A stretch of 64,000 nt of DNA from the NCBI GenBank assembly GCA_025210345.1, contig JAOARX010000025.1:150430-214429 (forward strand), read 5' to 3'. The translations under genes and the position numbers were made by a program. The notes under the pieces are model-generated. The model saw only the letters and a program-made list of their open reading frames with translations. It searched no databases and was not told the origin of the DNA. Below are positions 17,395 to 27,332 of the stretch, in pieces (position 1 is the first letter of the stretch; each line of letters starts with the position of its first letter). The stretch comes from Pelagimonas sp. Lineage in GTDB: Bacteria; Pseudomonadota; Alphaproteobacteria; Rhodobacterales; Rhodobacteraceae.

Positions 17395-18295
17395 GGCGGC
17401 CTGCGCCTTCACAGTCTGTATACAGCCTGCATTTAGCCAGGACCTATCCCTGCCCGACGGCGCCGAGCAGGTATTTTCAACCGTGCAGGACCCGGGTGTC
17501 TATGCCCTGCCTGTTCACGCGTGGCAGCCAGACGCAGGCCTTGAAACGCAACGTTTCGAGGGGCGCATTTCACTTGAATCCTGGCGGATCGCCAAGCAGA
17601 CGATTGATCCCTTCCAACTTGCGCGCCCACTTCGCGACGCCTTGTCCGAGGCGGGATATGAGATCGTTCTTGATTGCTCTGCCACGGCCTGCGGCGGGTT
17701 TGATTTTCGCTTTGAAACGCTTGTTCTTCCTGCGCCCCAGATGTTCGTCAAATTGACCGAATTCCACTTTGTATCCGCGCGCGCCAAAGATGCGGGCGCG
17801 GTCAGCATCCTGACAAGTCGCGACGCGCGCGACAGCTATGTCCAGATCATTCGCGCAGGCCAAGTGACTAAGGGCAAAACAAAATCAGATGCCATCCACG
17901 TTCTGTCCAACCTGCCCCAGGACCCGGTCAAGCTGTTGGAACTGGAAGGGCATGTGGTGCTCAAGGACATGCGTTTCAAAACTGGCTCAGCAACGCTGGA
18001 CGCAGGGCGGATTGCCTCTTTGGACACGATCGCCGCCCATCTTCTCGCGCGACCGGATCGCCAGGTGTTGTTCGTGGGGCACACCGATGCTACGGGTTCG
18101 CTTGAGGCCAATCAGGCCGTTTCACTAAAGCGCGCCCTGGCTGCCGTACGCTATTTGCGAGAACAGCACGATGTGCCCTCAGACCAGATTTCCGCCCAGG
18201 GCGCGGGCTATCTGGCCCCTGTGGCCACAAATCTGACCGAAGCGGGCCGACAGGCCAATCGCCGTGTTGAAGCGGTGCTGGTCTCCACCCAATAA
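17366..18295 (+). CDS. OmpA family protein
   Basis: The 309-residue exported protein has a signal peptide ending near AFSQ and a C-terminal OmpA-like peptidoglycan-binding domain from about residue 195. Visible motifs are MRFKTGSATLD, FVGHTDATGSLEANQAVS and LTEAGRQANRRVEAVL. The N-terminal 190 residues have no recognised domain but contain a CSATACGGFDF segment, a possible disulfide. It probably anchors the outer membrane to the wall. Two consecutive ATG codons occur at the start, within the end of the preceding gene, so translation may be coupled. Confidence 0.85.
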   Translation: MMSITRLAAKAACAFTVCIQPAFSQDLSLPDGAEQVFSTVQDPGVYALPVHAWQPDAGLETQRFEGRISLESWRIAKQTIDPFQLARPLRDALSEAGYEIVLDCSATACGGFDFRFETLVLPAPQMFVKLTEFHFVSARAKDAGAVSILTSRDARDSYVQIIRAGQVTKGKTKSDAIHVLSNLPQDPVKLLELEGHVVLKDMRFKTGSATLDAGRIASLDTIAAHLLARPDRQVLFVGHTDATGSLEANQAVSLKRALAAVRYLREQHDVPSDQISAQGAGYLAPVATNLTEAGRQANRRVEAVLVSTQ

Positions 18296-18304
18296 CCCTT
18301 TGAT

Positions 18305-18340
18305 AAAAAGAAAGGCCCCAAGCCTAAGCCTGGGGTTTCT
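18305..18340. terminator. Bidirectional terminator after the OmpA-family gene
   Basis: A stem CCCCAAGC / GCCTGGGG with a CTAA loop and one mismatch (18316-18335) is followed by TTTCT. It is preceded by AAAAAGAAA, which gives a T-rich tail on the other strand. It lies between convergent genes. Confidence 0.65.
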
Positions 18341-18404
18341 AAGGTGGCCTTAACTCGTTGGTCAGGCTGGGGAAATCATCGAAGGGAGGAAGATTTCAAT
18401 CTGA

Positions 18405-19310
18405 TTACCACTGCTGCGGGCCTTTTTCCGCAAAGGCATGCACCAGAAAGTCGATAAAGGCGCGCACTTTGGGTTGGGTAAAGCGGCCCGGCGGGTATAC
18501 TGCGTATACACCTTGTGACTCCATGGGCAGATCCGGCATTGCGTCTTCGACCAGCCCCTGCTCCATCGCTTCGTGATAGAGATATGAGGGCAGGTACGCG
18601 ATGCCCAGACCGGCAATACAGGCGTTCAACAGCGATTGCCCGTCATTCACGGTCAGCCAACCCGCGGTGCGCACCTGGCGCTTTTCACCGGAGGGCGCGG
18701 TCAGTTTCCAGACGTTGCCCGAAGATTGGTTGGAATAGTGCAGCAGCTTATGTTCGTTCAGATCGTCAATGCGCTGCGGACGGCCAAATTTCTCAAAATA
18801 GCCCGGGGCTGCGATCATGCGCTTGGTGGTTTCGGTCAGCTTGCGGGCGCGCAGCGTGCTGTCCTCCAGCTCACCGATGCGGATCGCCATGTCAAAGCCC
18901 TCTGAGATCAGCTCAACATAGCGATTGTTCAGCACCATGTTCACGGTGATCTCAGGAAATTCGGACAGGAAGTCGCCCAGAACCGGGCTAAGGTGGTTGA
19001 CGCCAAAGTCTGTCGCAACCGAGATCCGCAACAGCCCCGAAGGCGCAGATTGCATCGAGGTCACCAAGGCATCCGCTTCGCCCGCGTCATTCAGAACGCG
19101 ACGGGCGCGATCGTAATAGGCCAGACCAATTTCCGTGGGGCTTACCCGACGCGTGGTGCGGTTCAACAGGCGCGCGCCCAGGCGGGCCTCGAGGCTGGAC
19201 ACATGTTTGGACACGGCGGATTTCGAAATGCCCATTTTCTTGGCTGCATCAGTGAACCCACCTTGGTCCACGACAGTGGCGAATGCTTCCATTTCGGTCA
19301 GACGATCCAT
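18405..19310 (-). CDS. LysR family transcriptional regulator
   Basis: The 301-residue regulator has the N-terminal winged helix-turn-helix MEAFATVVDQGGFTDAAKKM, ISKSAVSKHVSSLEARLGAR and LLNRTTRRVSPTE. The periplasmic-binding-protein-like effector domain follows. It resembles the CrgA/AaeR-like group. The ATG at 19310 is chosen with GGAG upstream. Most LysR targets are divergent, but the only upstream neighbour here is an AEC transporter on the same strand, so the regulon is unclear. Confidence 0.9.
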   Translation of the reverse strand: MDRLTEMEAFATVVDQGGFTDAAKKMGISKSAVSKHVSSLEARLGARLLNRTTRRVSPTEIGLAYYDRARRVLNDAGEADALVTSMQSAPSGLLRISVATDFGVNHLSPVLGDFLSEFPEITVNMVLNNRYVELISEGFDMAIRIGELEDSTLRARKLTETTKRMIAAPGYFEKFGRPQRIDDLNEHKLLHYSNQSSGNVWKLTAPSGEKRQVRTAGWLTVNDGQSLLNACIAGLGIAYLPSYLYHEAMEQGLVEDAMPDLPMESQGVYAVYPPGRFTQPKVRAFIDFLVHAFAEKGPQQW

Positions 19311-19460
19311 TTCCGTCTCCAGATGATTTCCGTTTCGAGAAACAGGTATCGCGTGCAAATCGGGCGCAATCTGGGCAGGGGCCGGACAATACCGGGGTAT
19401 TTGCGGGGGCTGTTTGTGACTTGGAAACAGCGAAACAGTGGGATCGGATCGTTTACAAAA

Positions 19461-20372
19461 CTAGAAAAGCAGGGTCGCCAGCGTGATCCAGATCGGCAGG
19501 CTGATGGCGCTTAGCAAGGTGGTCTGGGCAATCAATGTCGCCACCATCCGCCGATCAGCGCCAAAACCCGCCGCCAGAACATGGGCCGCCGAGGCCGTTG
19601 GCAGCGCCGCAAACATCACCAGAACCTGCGCCAATGAGGTCTCGACATCCATGGCGAGACACATCAGCAAGGTCACAGCGGGCAAAATCACCAGACGCAC
19701 ACCGTTGATGATGGCCTGGAACCGTCCAAGCCGCGCCAATGCGCTCCAATCCATCGTTGCACCGATGGAAATCAACGCGACAGGGATCGCCGCCTGCGCC
19801 AGCATTTCAACCGGGGCCATCACCGCGGCCGGAGGTTTTGTTCCCGTCACGCCAACAATCACCCCGCCCAGCGAAGCCAGTAAGAACGGGTTCAGCGCCA
19901 CTTTGCGCAGGGTCGCGCCCAGCCCCAGACTGCCGCCACGCGACAGGGCCGACACCGCCAGAAGATTGGCAAACGGCACCGCCAGCCCGACCGCGACCGC
20001 CAATTGCGTGATCTTTGCATCCGGCAACGTCGTGACCGCCACAAAGCCCAGCGCCGTGTTAAAGCGCCACGCCACCTGCCAGCAGCCCGCGAAATCCAAA
20101 AACCGGTCCGGCCCAAATCGCCGCGCCCCATAGGCCAACGCCATTCCCAACCCAAGAATGGCCCAGACCGCTGGCCCGATGCGCAGGATCTCGGCGGGGG
20201 CGATGGGCCGGCTGGAGGCCGCGACAAACAAAAGTGCGGGAAACAGGATTTCAAAATTCAGCTTGTCCAGCCCCTGCCAGGCGTTTTCGCTTAGGCGTTG
20301 GCTCAGGGCACCCCCCAACCCCACCAACAGGAAACTGGGCAACAGGCCCAAAAGGATGGTCAGGAAAATCAT
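19461..20372 (-). CDS. AEC (auxin efflux carrier) family transporter
   Basis: This 303-residue inner-membrane protein has about ten hydrophobic segments, arranged in two similar halves as in the AEC family. It opens MIFLTILLGLLPSFLLVGLG. Bacterial members carry malate, malonate or amino acids. An ATG at 20372 or the immediately upstream GTG at 20375 could serve as the start. It follows dut by a few bases, in the coaBC-dut-transporter order. The substrate is not predictable. Confidence 0.85.
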   Translation of the reverse strand: MIFLTILLGLLPSFLLVGLGGALSQRLSENAWQGLDKLNFEILFPALLFVAASSRPIAPAEILRIGPAVWAILGLGMALAYGARRFGPDRFLDFAGCWQVAWRFNTALGFVAVTTLPDAKITQLAVAVGLAVPFANLLAVSALSRGGSLGLGATLRKVALNPFLLASLGGVIVGVTGTKPPAAVMAPVEMLAQAAIPVALISIGATMDWSALARLGRFQAIINGVRLVILPAVTLLMCLAMDVETSLAQVLVMFAALPTASAAHVLAAGFGADRRMVATLIAQTTLLSAISLPIWITLATLLF

Positions 20373-20381
20373 CACGCGCCC

Positions 20382-20831
20382 TTAGCCGCGCCCGGTTGAG
20401 CCAAATCCACCGCTGCCGCGCGCGGTGTCGCTCAGGGTCTGGGCCTCTTGCGCCCCCAGGCGCAGCACCGGCGCGAACACCGCCTGCGCAATCCGGTCGC
20501 CATGCGACACCGTCACCGGATCAGCCCCCAAGAGGTGCAGCCCCACCATGACAATACCGCGATAATCTTCGTCCACCGTGCCGGGGCTATTGGGCACAAT
20601 CAGCCCATGTTTCAGCGCCAAACCAGAACGCGGCCGGATCTGCATTTCCGTGTCGCGCGGCAGTTCCACATGGAACCCGGTGGAGATCAAATGCGTGTCA
20701 CCTCGGTAGAACACCACCGGCCCATCGGGCAAAAAGGCCCGCAGATCCATGCCCACTGCCCCCGGTGTGGCGTAGGTCGGCAAAGGAAGATCATTGCCCG
20801 CGACCCGTTTGAACAAAATGGTCCCGGTCAT
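20382..20831 (-). CDS. dut: Deoxyuridine 5'-triphosphate nucleotidohydrolase
   Basis: The 149-residue trimeric dUTPase converts dUTP to dUMP and pyrophosphate, keeping uracil out of DNA. The five family motifs are recognisable: PGAVGMDLRA, the RPRSGLAL loop, GTVDEDYRG, GDRIAQAVFAPV and the C-terminal glycine-rich GSGGFGSTGRG. The ATG overlaps the coaBC stop (ATGA). The coaBC-dut pairing is a common proteobacterial arrangement. Confidence 0.96.
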   Translation of the reverse strand: MTGTILFKRVAGNDLPLPTYATPGAVGMDLRAFLPDGPVVFYRGDTHLISTGFHVELPRDTEMQIRPRSGLALKHGLIVPNSPGTVDEDYRGIVMVGLHLLGADPVTVSHGDRIAQAVFAPVLRLGAQEAQTLSDTARGSGGFGSTGRG

Positions 20832-22036
20832 GAGCTGAGCGCCTGTGCGAGTTTCTCGGCCAATTTCTGGGCCAGTTTTCGGGCCACCTCGGTTTTGCCC
20901 ATGCGCGGCCAGCTTTCGGCGCCATCATCCGAGATCAGAACCACCGCGTTCTCCGATCCCCCCATGATCCCCGTTGAGGGGCTGACATCGTTGGCAACGA
21001 TCCAGTCACAGCCCTTGCGCAGGCGTTTCGCGGTGGCGTTTTCCACAACATCATCGGTTTCAGCGGCAAAACCCACCACCAAAGCGGGCCGCCCGTCGCT
21101 TAGCTGTGAAATCTCAGCCAGAATGTCGGGGTTTTCGGCGAACTCCAGCACCGGCAGGCCGCCCTTGGTCTTTTTGATCTTGCTGGCGCTGGCGCTGGCC
21201 ACGCGCCAGTCGGCCACCGCAGCGGCAAAGATCCCGGCGTCGGCGGGCAGCGCCGCATGGGCGGCCTTGTGCATCTCACGCGCGCTTTCGACTTCGATCA
21301 CGTGTACGCCGGTGGGCCGCGCCGCATCCGCAGGCCCGGTGACAAAGACCACTTCGGCCCCCAGATCTCGCAGCGCTTCGGCAATCGCCGTGCCCTGTGC
21401 CCCCGATGAGCGGTTGGCAATATAGCGCACGGGATCGATTGGCTCATGCGTGGGGCCCGATGTCACAAGGATCCGTTTGCCCGTCAAAGGCCCCGCTGTC
21501 AGCCGCGTCTCAAGCGCAGCGACGATTTCGAGCGGCTCCGACATGCGTCCCGGGCCAAATTCACCACAGGCCATGTCCCCCTCGTTCGGACCAATAAAGC
21601 CCATGCCATCGGACATCAGCGTCTTGATGTTGCGCTGCGTGGCCGGGTGATCCCACATGCGCACATTCATAGCGGGCGCGATCATCACCGGCGTATCTGT
21701 CGCCATCAACAGGGTCGAGGCCAGATCATTCGCCAGCCCCGCCGCCATCTTGGCCATCAGATCGGCGGTTGCTGGGGCAACCAGCACCAGATCCGCCACG
21801 CGGGACAGGTTGATATGCCCCATCTCGGCCTCTTTGGTCAGATCAAACAGATCACGGTGCACCTCTTGGCCGGCAAGCGCCGAGACGCTCAAGGGGGTCA
21901 CAAACTCTTCGGCGGCGCGGGTCATGACCGGGGTCACATCGGCGCCGCGTTCGCGCAAGCGGCGGATCAGATCAAGGCATTTATAGGCGGCGATCCCGCC
22001 CCCGATGATCAGAAGTATCCGTTTCCCTGCCAGCAT
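20828..22036 (-). CDS. coaBC: Bifunctional phosphopantothenoylcysteine decarboxylase/phosphopantothenate-cysteine ligase
   Basis: The 402-residue protein performs two successive steps of coenzyme A synthesis. The N-terminal CoaC flavoprotein half has the PAMNVRMWDHPATQRN motif. The C-terminal CoaB half begins at ILVTSGPTHEPIDPVRYIAN and includes the DWRVASASASKIKK ligase region. The ATG follows AAGGAGG. It is translationally coupled to dut. No unusual residues were seen. Confidence 0.95.
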   Translation of the reverse strand: MLAGKRILLIIGGGIAAYKCLDLIRRLRERGADVTPVMTRAAEEFVTPLSVSALAGQEVHRDLFDLTKEAEMGHINLSRVADLVLVAPATADLMAKMAAGLANDLASTLLMATDTPVMIAPAMNVRMWDHPATQRNIKTLMSDGMGFIGPNEGDMACGEFGPGRMSEPLEIVAALETRLTAGPLTGKRILVTSGPTHEPIDPVRYIANRSSGAQGTAIAEALRDLGAEVVFVTGPADAARPTGVHVIEVESAREMHKAAHAALPADAGIFAAAVADWRVASASASKIKKTKGGLPVLEFAENPDILAEISQLSDGRPALVVGFAAETDDVVENATAKRLRKGCDWIVANDVSPSTGIMGGSENAVVLISDDGAESWPRMGKTEVARKLAQKLAEKLAQALSS

Positions 22037-22107
22037 CTTGCGCCTCCTTGCTTGGAACCGCAGTTAAGCCCCAAGCGCCCCAACCCGCAAGCAGCGATTG
22101 AGCGCCC

Positions 22108-22878
22108 CTATTGAAACGCCAGGCAGGGGTCTTCGCGTTCCGCAGGGGGGTATATCTCGATCTTGTCAAAGCCGCCTTCGGGATCGGCAGCCCCCGCCTC
22201 GCCCATGCCCAGCGCATAAAGCGTCGTTTCAGGGGCCGCGCGCAGGATCGCGGCAGGGGCGCCCCAGTCTTTGCGCGCATGACCATTGCCGGTGATCACA
22301 ACCACGGGCCCGCCGGTGTCCTTCAGCGCGCTCAGGGCGGCCTGTGCCAATCTGGCATCGCGCAGGCGCTGAAAATCAACCATGAACCCCATCATCTCAC
22401 GCGGCATGGCCTGGCAATGGGCCTGAAACTGCATGTCTTCGCGGGCTTCCTGCTGGGCCGGGGGCAGCGCGACATCCAGACCATAAAGCACCGCCTGAGT
22501 GCCAAAAACCTCGGCGACGGATTTGCCGCGCATCCCCATGGCCACCTCACGCGGGACAGCTCCCGCATAGTGGCGCGCCGCAAAGCTGTTTTGGAAAATC
22601 GGATAGTACATGGAAAAATCCGGCCAGCCACGTTCGGACCAGTTCAACTCGGCCTCCAGGGCCTCGGGATCGGTTTCCACCACCTTGGCGACAAGATCTT
22701 TGGTCAGCATTTCCCATACGACGGCCACCGGTTGAATCCGTGCGACCAGCTCGGCCTGTCGGGCGTGATGCGCCGGATTATCGTGCACTTCGCCCAGGAA
22801 AATCACATCTGCTTCGCTGAGGGTATCGGCCGTCAGCGGTTGCGACAGAAAGATGACAAAAAGAATAAGATATCTCAT
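22108..22878 (-). CDS. ChaN family (haem-uptake/TraB-like) protein
   Basis: The 256-residue protein has a short signal peptide (LILFVIFLSQPLTA) and the ChaN opening VIFLGEVHDNPAHHARQ. It continues with VVVITGNGHARKDWG near the end. ChaN proteins bind haem and have been linked to iron uptake. No lipobox cysteine follows the signal, so it should be soluble in the periplasm rather than a lipoprotein. The ATG at 22878 has AAGGGA upstream. The haem role is inferred from the family. Confidence 0.8.
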   Translation of the reverse strand: MRYLILFVIFLSQPLTADTLSEADVIFLGEVHDNPAHHARQAELVARIQPVAVVWEMLTKDLVAKVVETDPEALEAELNWSERGWPDFSMYYPIFQNSFAARHYAGAVPREVAMGMRGKSVAEVFGTQAVLYGLDVALPPAQQEAREDMQFQAHCQAMPREMMGFMVDFQRLRDARLAQAALSALKDTGGPVVVITGNGHARKDWGAPAAILRAAPETTLYALGMGEAGAADPEGGFDKIEIYPPAEREDPCLAFQ

Positions 22879-23026
22879 GCAAGTCCCTTTGACGCATCTT
22901 GACGTGCGGCTCAACCCGTTTGTCGCCCGTCATCAGAAATTGTGCGCCACCAGCGCACAAAAAACAATTTCAGGTTTGGTTCGTTCAGGGGATAGCCTGC
23001 GCCAATATCACTGCGAGGACAATTCC

Positions 23027-23896
23027 ATGACCAATCACCTTTTTATCGGGGATTACACCTATTCAAGCTGGTCTCTGCGCGGCTGGCTGCTTTTACACCG
23101 CTTTGGGATTCCGTTTCAAAGCCAGATGGTGGATTTCAATCAGGCCTCGGTGGCCGAACAAATGGCCGCGCATGTGCCCGCGCGCACGGTGCCGACCCTT
23201 GTGACCGACACAGGGGACGTGATCTGGGACAGCCTTGCCATTGCCGAAGAAATGGCCACACGCCACCCCGAAGCGGGAATTTGGCCCCGCGATACCAGCC
23301 TGCGGACATTGGCGCGGGGACTGACCTGCGAGATGCACTCAGGCTTTATGACCCTGCGCGGCGATTGCCCGATGCACCTGCGCGTGGCCTATCAGGATGT
23401 CCCGGTGTCTGACGCCCTGCAGGCCGATCTGGATCGGATCGAAGTGATCTGGGAACATGCCATAGAGACATCAGGCGGTCCCTGGCTGGCGGGCGACTAT
23501 TCAGCAGCGGATGCGTTTTTTGCCCCCGTCGCGGCGCGGATTGCAGGGTATGGCCTGACGGTGGGGGACACGGCCCGGGCCTATGTTCAGGCCCACCTGA
23601 ACGATCCCGCCTTTCGTCAATGGCGGGCAATGGGTCTTGTACAGGGGGACATGCTGCCATGGTACGCGCGCGACTATACCCAGGTGGATTGGCCCGGCCC
23701 GAAACCCTTGTCCGCCCGCGCGGTTGCAGACGGCACGCCCGAAAACGCGGCCTGCCCGTATTCTGGCAAAGAGCCCACGCATCTGATGGAAATCGGCGGA
23801 CGTATCTTTGGCTTTTGCAACCCCGGGTGCCGCGACAAAACCGTTGCTGATCCCGAAGCATGGCCTGCCTTTATGGCGCTCATGAACGCGCGTTAA
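23027..23896 (+). CDS. Glutathione S-transferase with C-terminal cysteine (YHS/TRASH-like) module
   Basis: The 289-residue protein has a GST fold. The thioredoxin-like N-domain starts LFIGDYTYSSWSLRGWLLL, with the probable catalytic Ser in YSSWS, and an all-helical C-domain follows to about residue 215. The last 50 residues add CPYSGKEPTHLMEIGGRIFG and FCNPGCRDKTVADPEAW, a pattern typical of small metal-binding YHS/TRASH-type modules. The ATG at 23027 has GAGG upstream and gives the expected N-terminus. The combination suggests a metal- or redox-linked role. Confidence 0.85.
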   Translation: MTNHLFIGDYTYSSWSLRGWLLLHRFGIPFQSQMVDFNQASVAEQMAAHVPARTVPTLVTDTGDVIWDSLAIAEEMATRHPEAGIWPRDTSLRTLARGLTCEMHSGFMTLRGDCPMHLRVAYQDVPVSDALQADLDRIEVIWEHAIETSGGPWLAGDYSAADAFFAPVAARIAGYGLTVGDTARAYVQAHLNDPAFRQWRAMGLVQGDMLPWYARDYTQVDWPGPKPLSARAVADGTPENAACPYSGKEPTHLMEIGGRIFGFCNPGCRDKTVADPEAWPAFMALMNAR

Positions 23897-23948
23897 CCTG
23901 TTGCTAACCAAGATGAAGGCACTCTGAGGCAAACTCAGGAGGCCCATC

Positions 23949-25469
23949 ATGGTCGCACGCGCCTATTCGGTTGCATTCGAAGGGGTCGACGCCCGCCCGG
24001 TCGAAGTGCAATGCGCCATCACCCCCGGCATGCCCGCGTTTTCCATCGTGGGCCTGCCCAACAAGGCGGTCTCAGAAGCACGGGACCGGATCAAAAGCGC
24101 GTTGAACGCGCTTGCGGTTGCGCTGCCGTCCAAGCGGATCACCATCAATCTGTCCCCCGCTGACATGCCCAAAGAGGGCGCGCATTTCGATCTCCCCATC
24201 GCGCTCTCGCTGTTGGCCGCGCTTGAAATCGTCCCCGCTGACAGCGTCGCGCAATCCATCTCACTTGGGGAATTGTCGCTGGATGGTGGGTTGATTGCGG
24301 TGCCCGGAACCCTGCCCGCCGCCATGACCGCCGCCCAGGACGACCGGATGCTGATTTGCCCCCAGGGCTGCGCCCCCGAAGCCGCCTGGGTCGAGGCCTG
24401 CCGCGTGATTGGTGCCCGCGATCTGTTGGAACTGATCAAACATCTCAGCGGTAAATCTTTGCTGGAACCTGCCAAACCCGGCGAAGTTTCAATCACAACC
24501 TCAACCAAGGATCTGCGCGATGTCAAAGGGCAAGAACGCGCCAAGCGTTTGCTGGAAATCGCCGCCGCCGGGCGCCACCACTTTTTGATGTCGGGCACGC
24601 CGGGATCCGGGAAATCCATGCTTGCCGCGCGCCTGCCGGGCATCCTACCCCCGCTGTCCGCCACCGAGGCGCTTGAGACGTCGATGGTTTATTCCGTGGC
24701 CGGGCTGATTGCGGATGGGGGGATTTCGCGCGCGCGCCCGTTTCGGGAACCACATCACACCGCATCCATGGCCGCGCTGATCGGTGGTGGACGGGGTGCG
24801 AAACCGGGGGAAATCAGCCTTGCCCATAATGGCGTGCTGTTTCTCGACGAGTTCCCCGAGTTTTCGCGCATGGTCCTGGAGACGCTCCGCCAGCCCATCG
24901 AGACCGGGCAGGTCAACGTTGCCCGCGCCAATGCCCATGTCACCTATCCCAGTCGGTTTTTGCTGGCGGCCGCGGCAAACCCTTGTAAATGCGGATATCT
25001 TTCGGACCCCAACCGCGCATGTGCGCGGGCCCCGATCTGTGGCCAAGACTATATGGGACGCATTTCAGGCCCTTTGATGGACCGTTTCGACCTGCGCGTC
25101 GAAGTGCCGCCCGTGGGCTTTTCCGACCTGTCCCGCGCGCCGGAAGGCGACAGCAGCGAAACCGTTGCCACCCGGGTCGCCAGTGCCCGTGCCGTTCAAA
25201 GCGCACGCTTTGCAGATCACCCCCAGATATCGACCAACGCCGACGCCGAAGGGCAGGTCTTGGAAGAGATCGCAGGGCTTGATGCGGAATGCCGCACGTT
25301 GATCAACCGCGCGGCCGAACGAATGGGGCTTACGGCGCGTGGCTATCATCGCGTCTTGCGCGTGGCCCGCACCATCGCCGATCTGGAGGGGTGCCCCGAA
25401 ATCCGGCGCCCGCATGTGGCCGAGGCACTCAGCTATCGATTGGTATCCGAGCGGTTGAAAGCCGCCTGA
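23949..25469 (+). CDS. comM: YifB/ComM family Mg-chelatase-like AAA ATPase
   Basis: The 506-residue protein has an N-terminal Lon-substrate-binding-like domain (AYSVAFEGVDARPVEVQCAI). The central Mg-chelatase AAA module carries the Walker A GTPGSGKSMLA and Walker B VLFLDEFPEF. The C-terminal region includes the cysteine cluster PCKCGYLSDPNRACARAPIC. ComM promotes branch migration during natural transformation in other bacteria. AGGAGG precedes the ATG. Its 3' end overlaps the convergent alpha/beta hydrolase by 37 bases. Confidence 0.92.
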   Translation: MVARAYSVAFEGVDARPVEVQCAITPGMPAFSIVGLPNKAVSEARDRIKSALNALAVALPSKRITINLSPADMPKEGAHFDLPIALSLLAALEIVPADSVAQSISLGELSLDGGLIAVPGTLPAAMTAAQDDRMLICPQGCAPEAAWVEACRVIGARDLLELIKHLSGKSLLEPAKPGEVSITTSTKDLRDVKGQERAKRLLEIAAAGRHHFLMSGTPGSGKSMLAARLPGILPPLSATEALETSMVYSVAGLIADGGISRARPFREPHHTASMAALIGGGRGAKPGEISLAHNGVLFLDEFPEFSRMVLETLRQPIETGQVNVARANAHVTYPSRFLLAAAANPCKCGYLSDPNRACARAPICGQDYMGRISGPLMDRFDLRVEVPPVGFSDLSRAPEGDSSETVATRVASARAVQSARFADHPQISTNADAEGQVLEEIAGLDAECRTLINRAAERMGLTARGYHRVLRVARTIADLEGCPEIRRPHVAEALSYRLVSERLKAA

Positions 25470-26338
25470 GAAAACCGCGCCAGATCCCGCAAAGAGTCCC
25501 GCGCTTCGGGAATCCAACCATCAAACAAGTGCCAGACATGGGGCGCATTCGGATGCGTGTGCGCATGCACCTGAGCCCCCTGCGCTTGCAGGTGGTCCAC
25601 CATCCGGCTGCTGTCATCACGCAAGATCTCGGTTTCCGAATAATGCAAATGCACGGGCGGGCAATTGGGGAAATCTGCAAACAAAGGCGAAATACGCGGA
25701 TCCGCGCGGGCCTGTGGCGGAACAACATAATCCACCAATTCTTCGATCCGGGACGCGGGCAATAACGGGTCTGCATCCCGGTTCAAGCGCAGGCTTTCGG
25801 CGCTCATGGTCAGGTCGGTCCACGGCGACATGGCAAACAATGCCGCCGGTGGCCTCCCCTGCTGGCAAAGATGTGACAACACGGATAACGCCAGCCCCCC
25901 GCCTGCGGAATCCCCCCCCAGCACCACGTCTTTGGGCGCATACCCCAATGTCATCAGCGTATCCCACGCCTGCAATCCAGCGTCGAACTGCGCCGGAAAA
26001 GGCGCGTCGGGCGCGCGCGGGTATTGCGGCGCGCAGATCTCAATGCCAGACAATTTCGACATACGCCCCAACATCTGCGCATGGGTCATAGGCGATCCCG
26101 CGACATAGCCGCCGCCGTGGAAATATAAGATCACGCGACCGGGCGCGCAGCGGCCCACGCGAAACCAGTGCAGGTTCCCCTGCGAGAGGTCATGGCGCAG
26201 GTGTGGCGTTGGTCGAAAGCAGGCCCGGGCGGCAAAATCCAGATCCGCGCGAACCCGCTGTGGCGTTCCCACGCGGGACAACCGACGTTTGATGATCAGC
26301 CGCAGTTGCACAGTCAGCAAGCGCAGCTGCCAGCTCAT
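25433..26338 (-). CDS. Alpha/beta hydrolase, hormone-sensitive-lipase-like esterase
   Basis: The 301-residue enzyme has the HSL-family oxyanion motif [12 protein letters not shown] and the nucleophile motif [11 protein letters not shown]. An Asp in [10 protein letters not shown] and a His in [10 protein letters not shown] complete the triad. It should hydrolyse short-chain esters. The start overlaps the gshB stop (ATGA). The 3' end runs 37 bases into the end of comM on the opposite strand. The substrate is unknown. Confidence 0.88.
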   Translation of the reverse strand: MSWQLRLLTVQLRLIIKRRLSRVGTPQRVRADLDFAARACFRPTPHLRHDLSQGNLHWFRVGRCAPGRVILYFHGGGYVAGSPMTHAQMLGRMSKLSGIEICAPQYPRAPDAPFPAQFDAGLQAWDTLMTLGYAPKDVVLGGDSAGGGLALSVLSHLCQQGRPPAALFAMSPWTDLTMSAESLRLNRDADPLLPASRIEELVDYVVPPQARADPRISPLFADFPNCPPVHLHYSETEILRDDSSRMVDHLQAQGAQVHAHTHPNAPHVWHLFDGWIPEARDSLRDLARFSQAAFNRSDTNR

Positions 26339-27270
26339 GCCAGTTTGGCCTCAATCGCGTCCCACACTTTGGCCGCGACATTGATTCCGTCAAAGCGTTC
26401 AAGCTCTTGAATGCCCGTCGGCGATGTCACGTTGATCTCGGTGAGATAGTCGCCAATCACGTCAATTCCCACAAAGATCTGGCCATTTTCCCGCAAAGTC
26501 GGACCAATCGCTGTGCAAATCTCGTGTTCGCGCTCGGTCAGGCCCACTTTTTCTGGACGCCCGCCAACATGCATGTTCGATCGGACTTCACCGGCGGCGG
26601 GCACACGGTTGATTGCTCCGACCGGTTCGCCATCGACCAGGATAATCCGTTTGTCCCCTTTTGAGACATCCGGCAGGAATTTTTGCACGATCAGCGGCTC
26701 GCGCGAGAATGTGGTGAACAGCTCATGCAAGGAGGACAAATTGCGGTCCTCGGGCGTCAACCGGAACACTCCAGCCCCGCCGTTGCCATAAAGCGGTTTA
26801 AGAATCACATCCCCGTGTTTTTCCTTAAAGGCACGAATGGTGTCGAGATCGCGGGCAATCGCCGTTGGGGGTGTCAAATCCGGAAAGTTCAGGACCAGCA
26901 GCTTTTCGGGAAAATTGCGCACCCAAAACGGGTCATTCACCACCAGGGTTTGCCCCTTTAGACGATCCAACAGATGCGTCGTCGTGATGTAATGCATGTC
27001 AAAAGGCGGATCCTGACGCAGCCAGATCACATCCATGTCAGCCAGATCGACCGTGGTCTGCGCTTGCAGGATCGCCGGAGTGTCAGCGACACGCTGGACC
27101 GTCATCCAATGGCCACGCGCCGTGATCCGTCCTTCGTCATAGGCCAATTGATCCGGGCCGTAGTAAAACAGGTCGTGGCCACGCTTTTGCGCCTCTTCTG
27201 CAAGGCGAAAGCTGCTGTCTGCATCGATATTGACCTCGGCAATCGGGTCCATCTGGAAGGCGATCTTCAT
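26335..27270 (-). CDS. gshB: Glutathione synthase
   Basis: The 311-residue ATP-grasp ligase joins gamma-glutamylcysteine and glycine. It starts [20 protein letters not shown], the usual GshB N-terminus, and has [19 protein letters not shown] and ATP-grasp residues through [23 protein letters not shown] is found before the ATG. It lies in a run with yraN and rsmI upstream on the same strand. Confidence 0.96.
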   Translation of the reverse strand: MKIAFQMDPIAEVNIDADSSFRLAEEAQKRGHDLFYYGPDQLAYDEGRITARGHWMTVQRVADTPAILQAQTTVDLADMDVIWLRQDPPFDMHYITTTHLLDRLKGQTLVVNDPFWVRNFPEKLLVLNFPDLTPPTAIARDLDTIRAFKEKHGDVILKPLYGNGGAGVFRLTPEDRNLSSLHELFTTFSREPLIVQKFLPDVSKGDKRIILVDGEPVGAINRVPAAGEVRSNMHVGGRPEKVGLTEREHEICTAIGPTLRENGQIFVGIDVIGDYLTEINVTSPTGIQELERFDGINVAAKVWDAIEAKLA

Positions 27271-27332
27271 GCGCGTTCTCCAATCTCTCTTGGGCTATAG
27301 ATGGCCTAAGAGGATGGGCAGCGCAATGGCGG

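Noticed and set aside
26385..26400. TTGATTCCGTCAA considered as an FNR/Dnr box
   Set aside because: The spacer is three rather than four bases and it lies inside gshB coding sequence.
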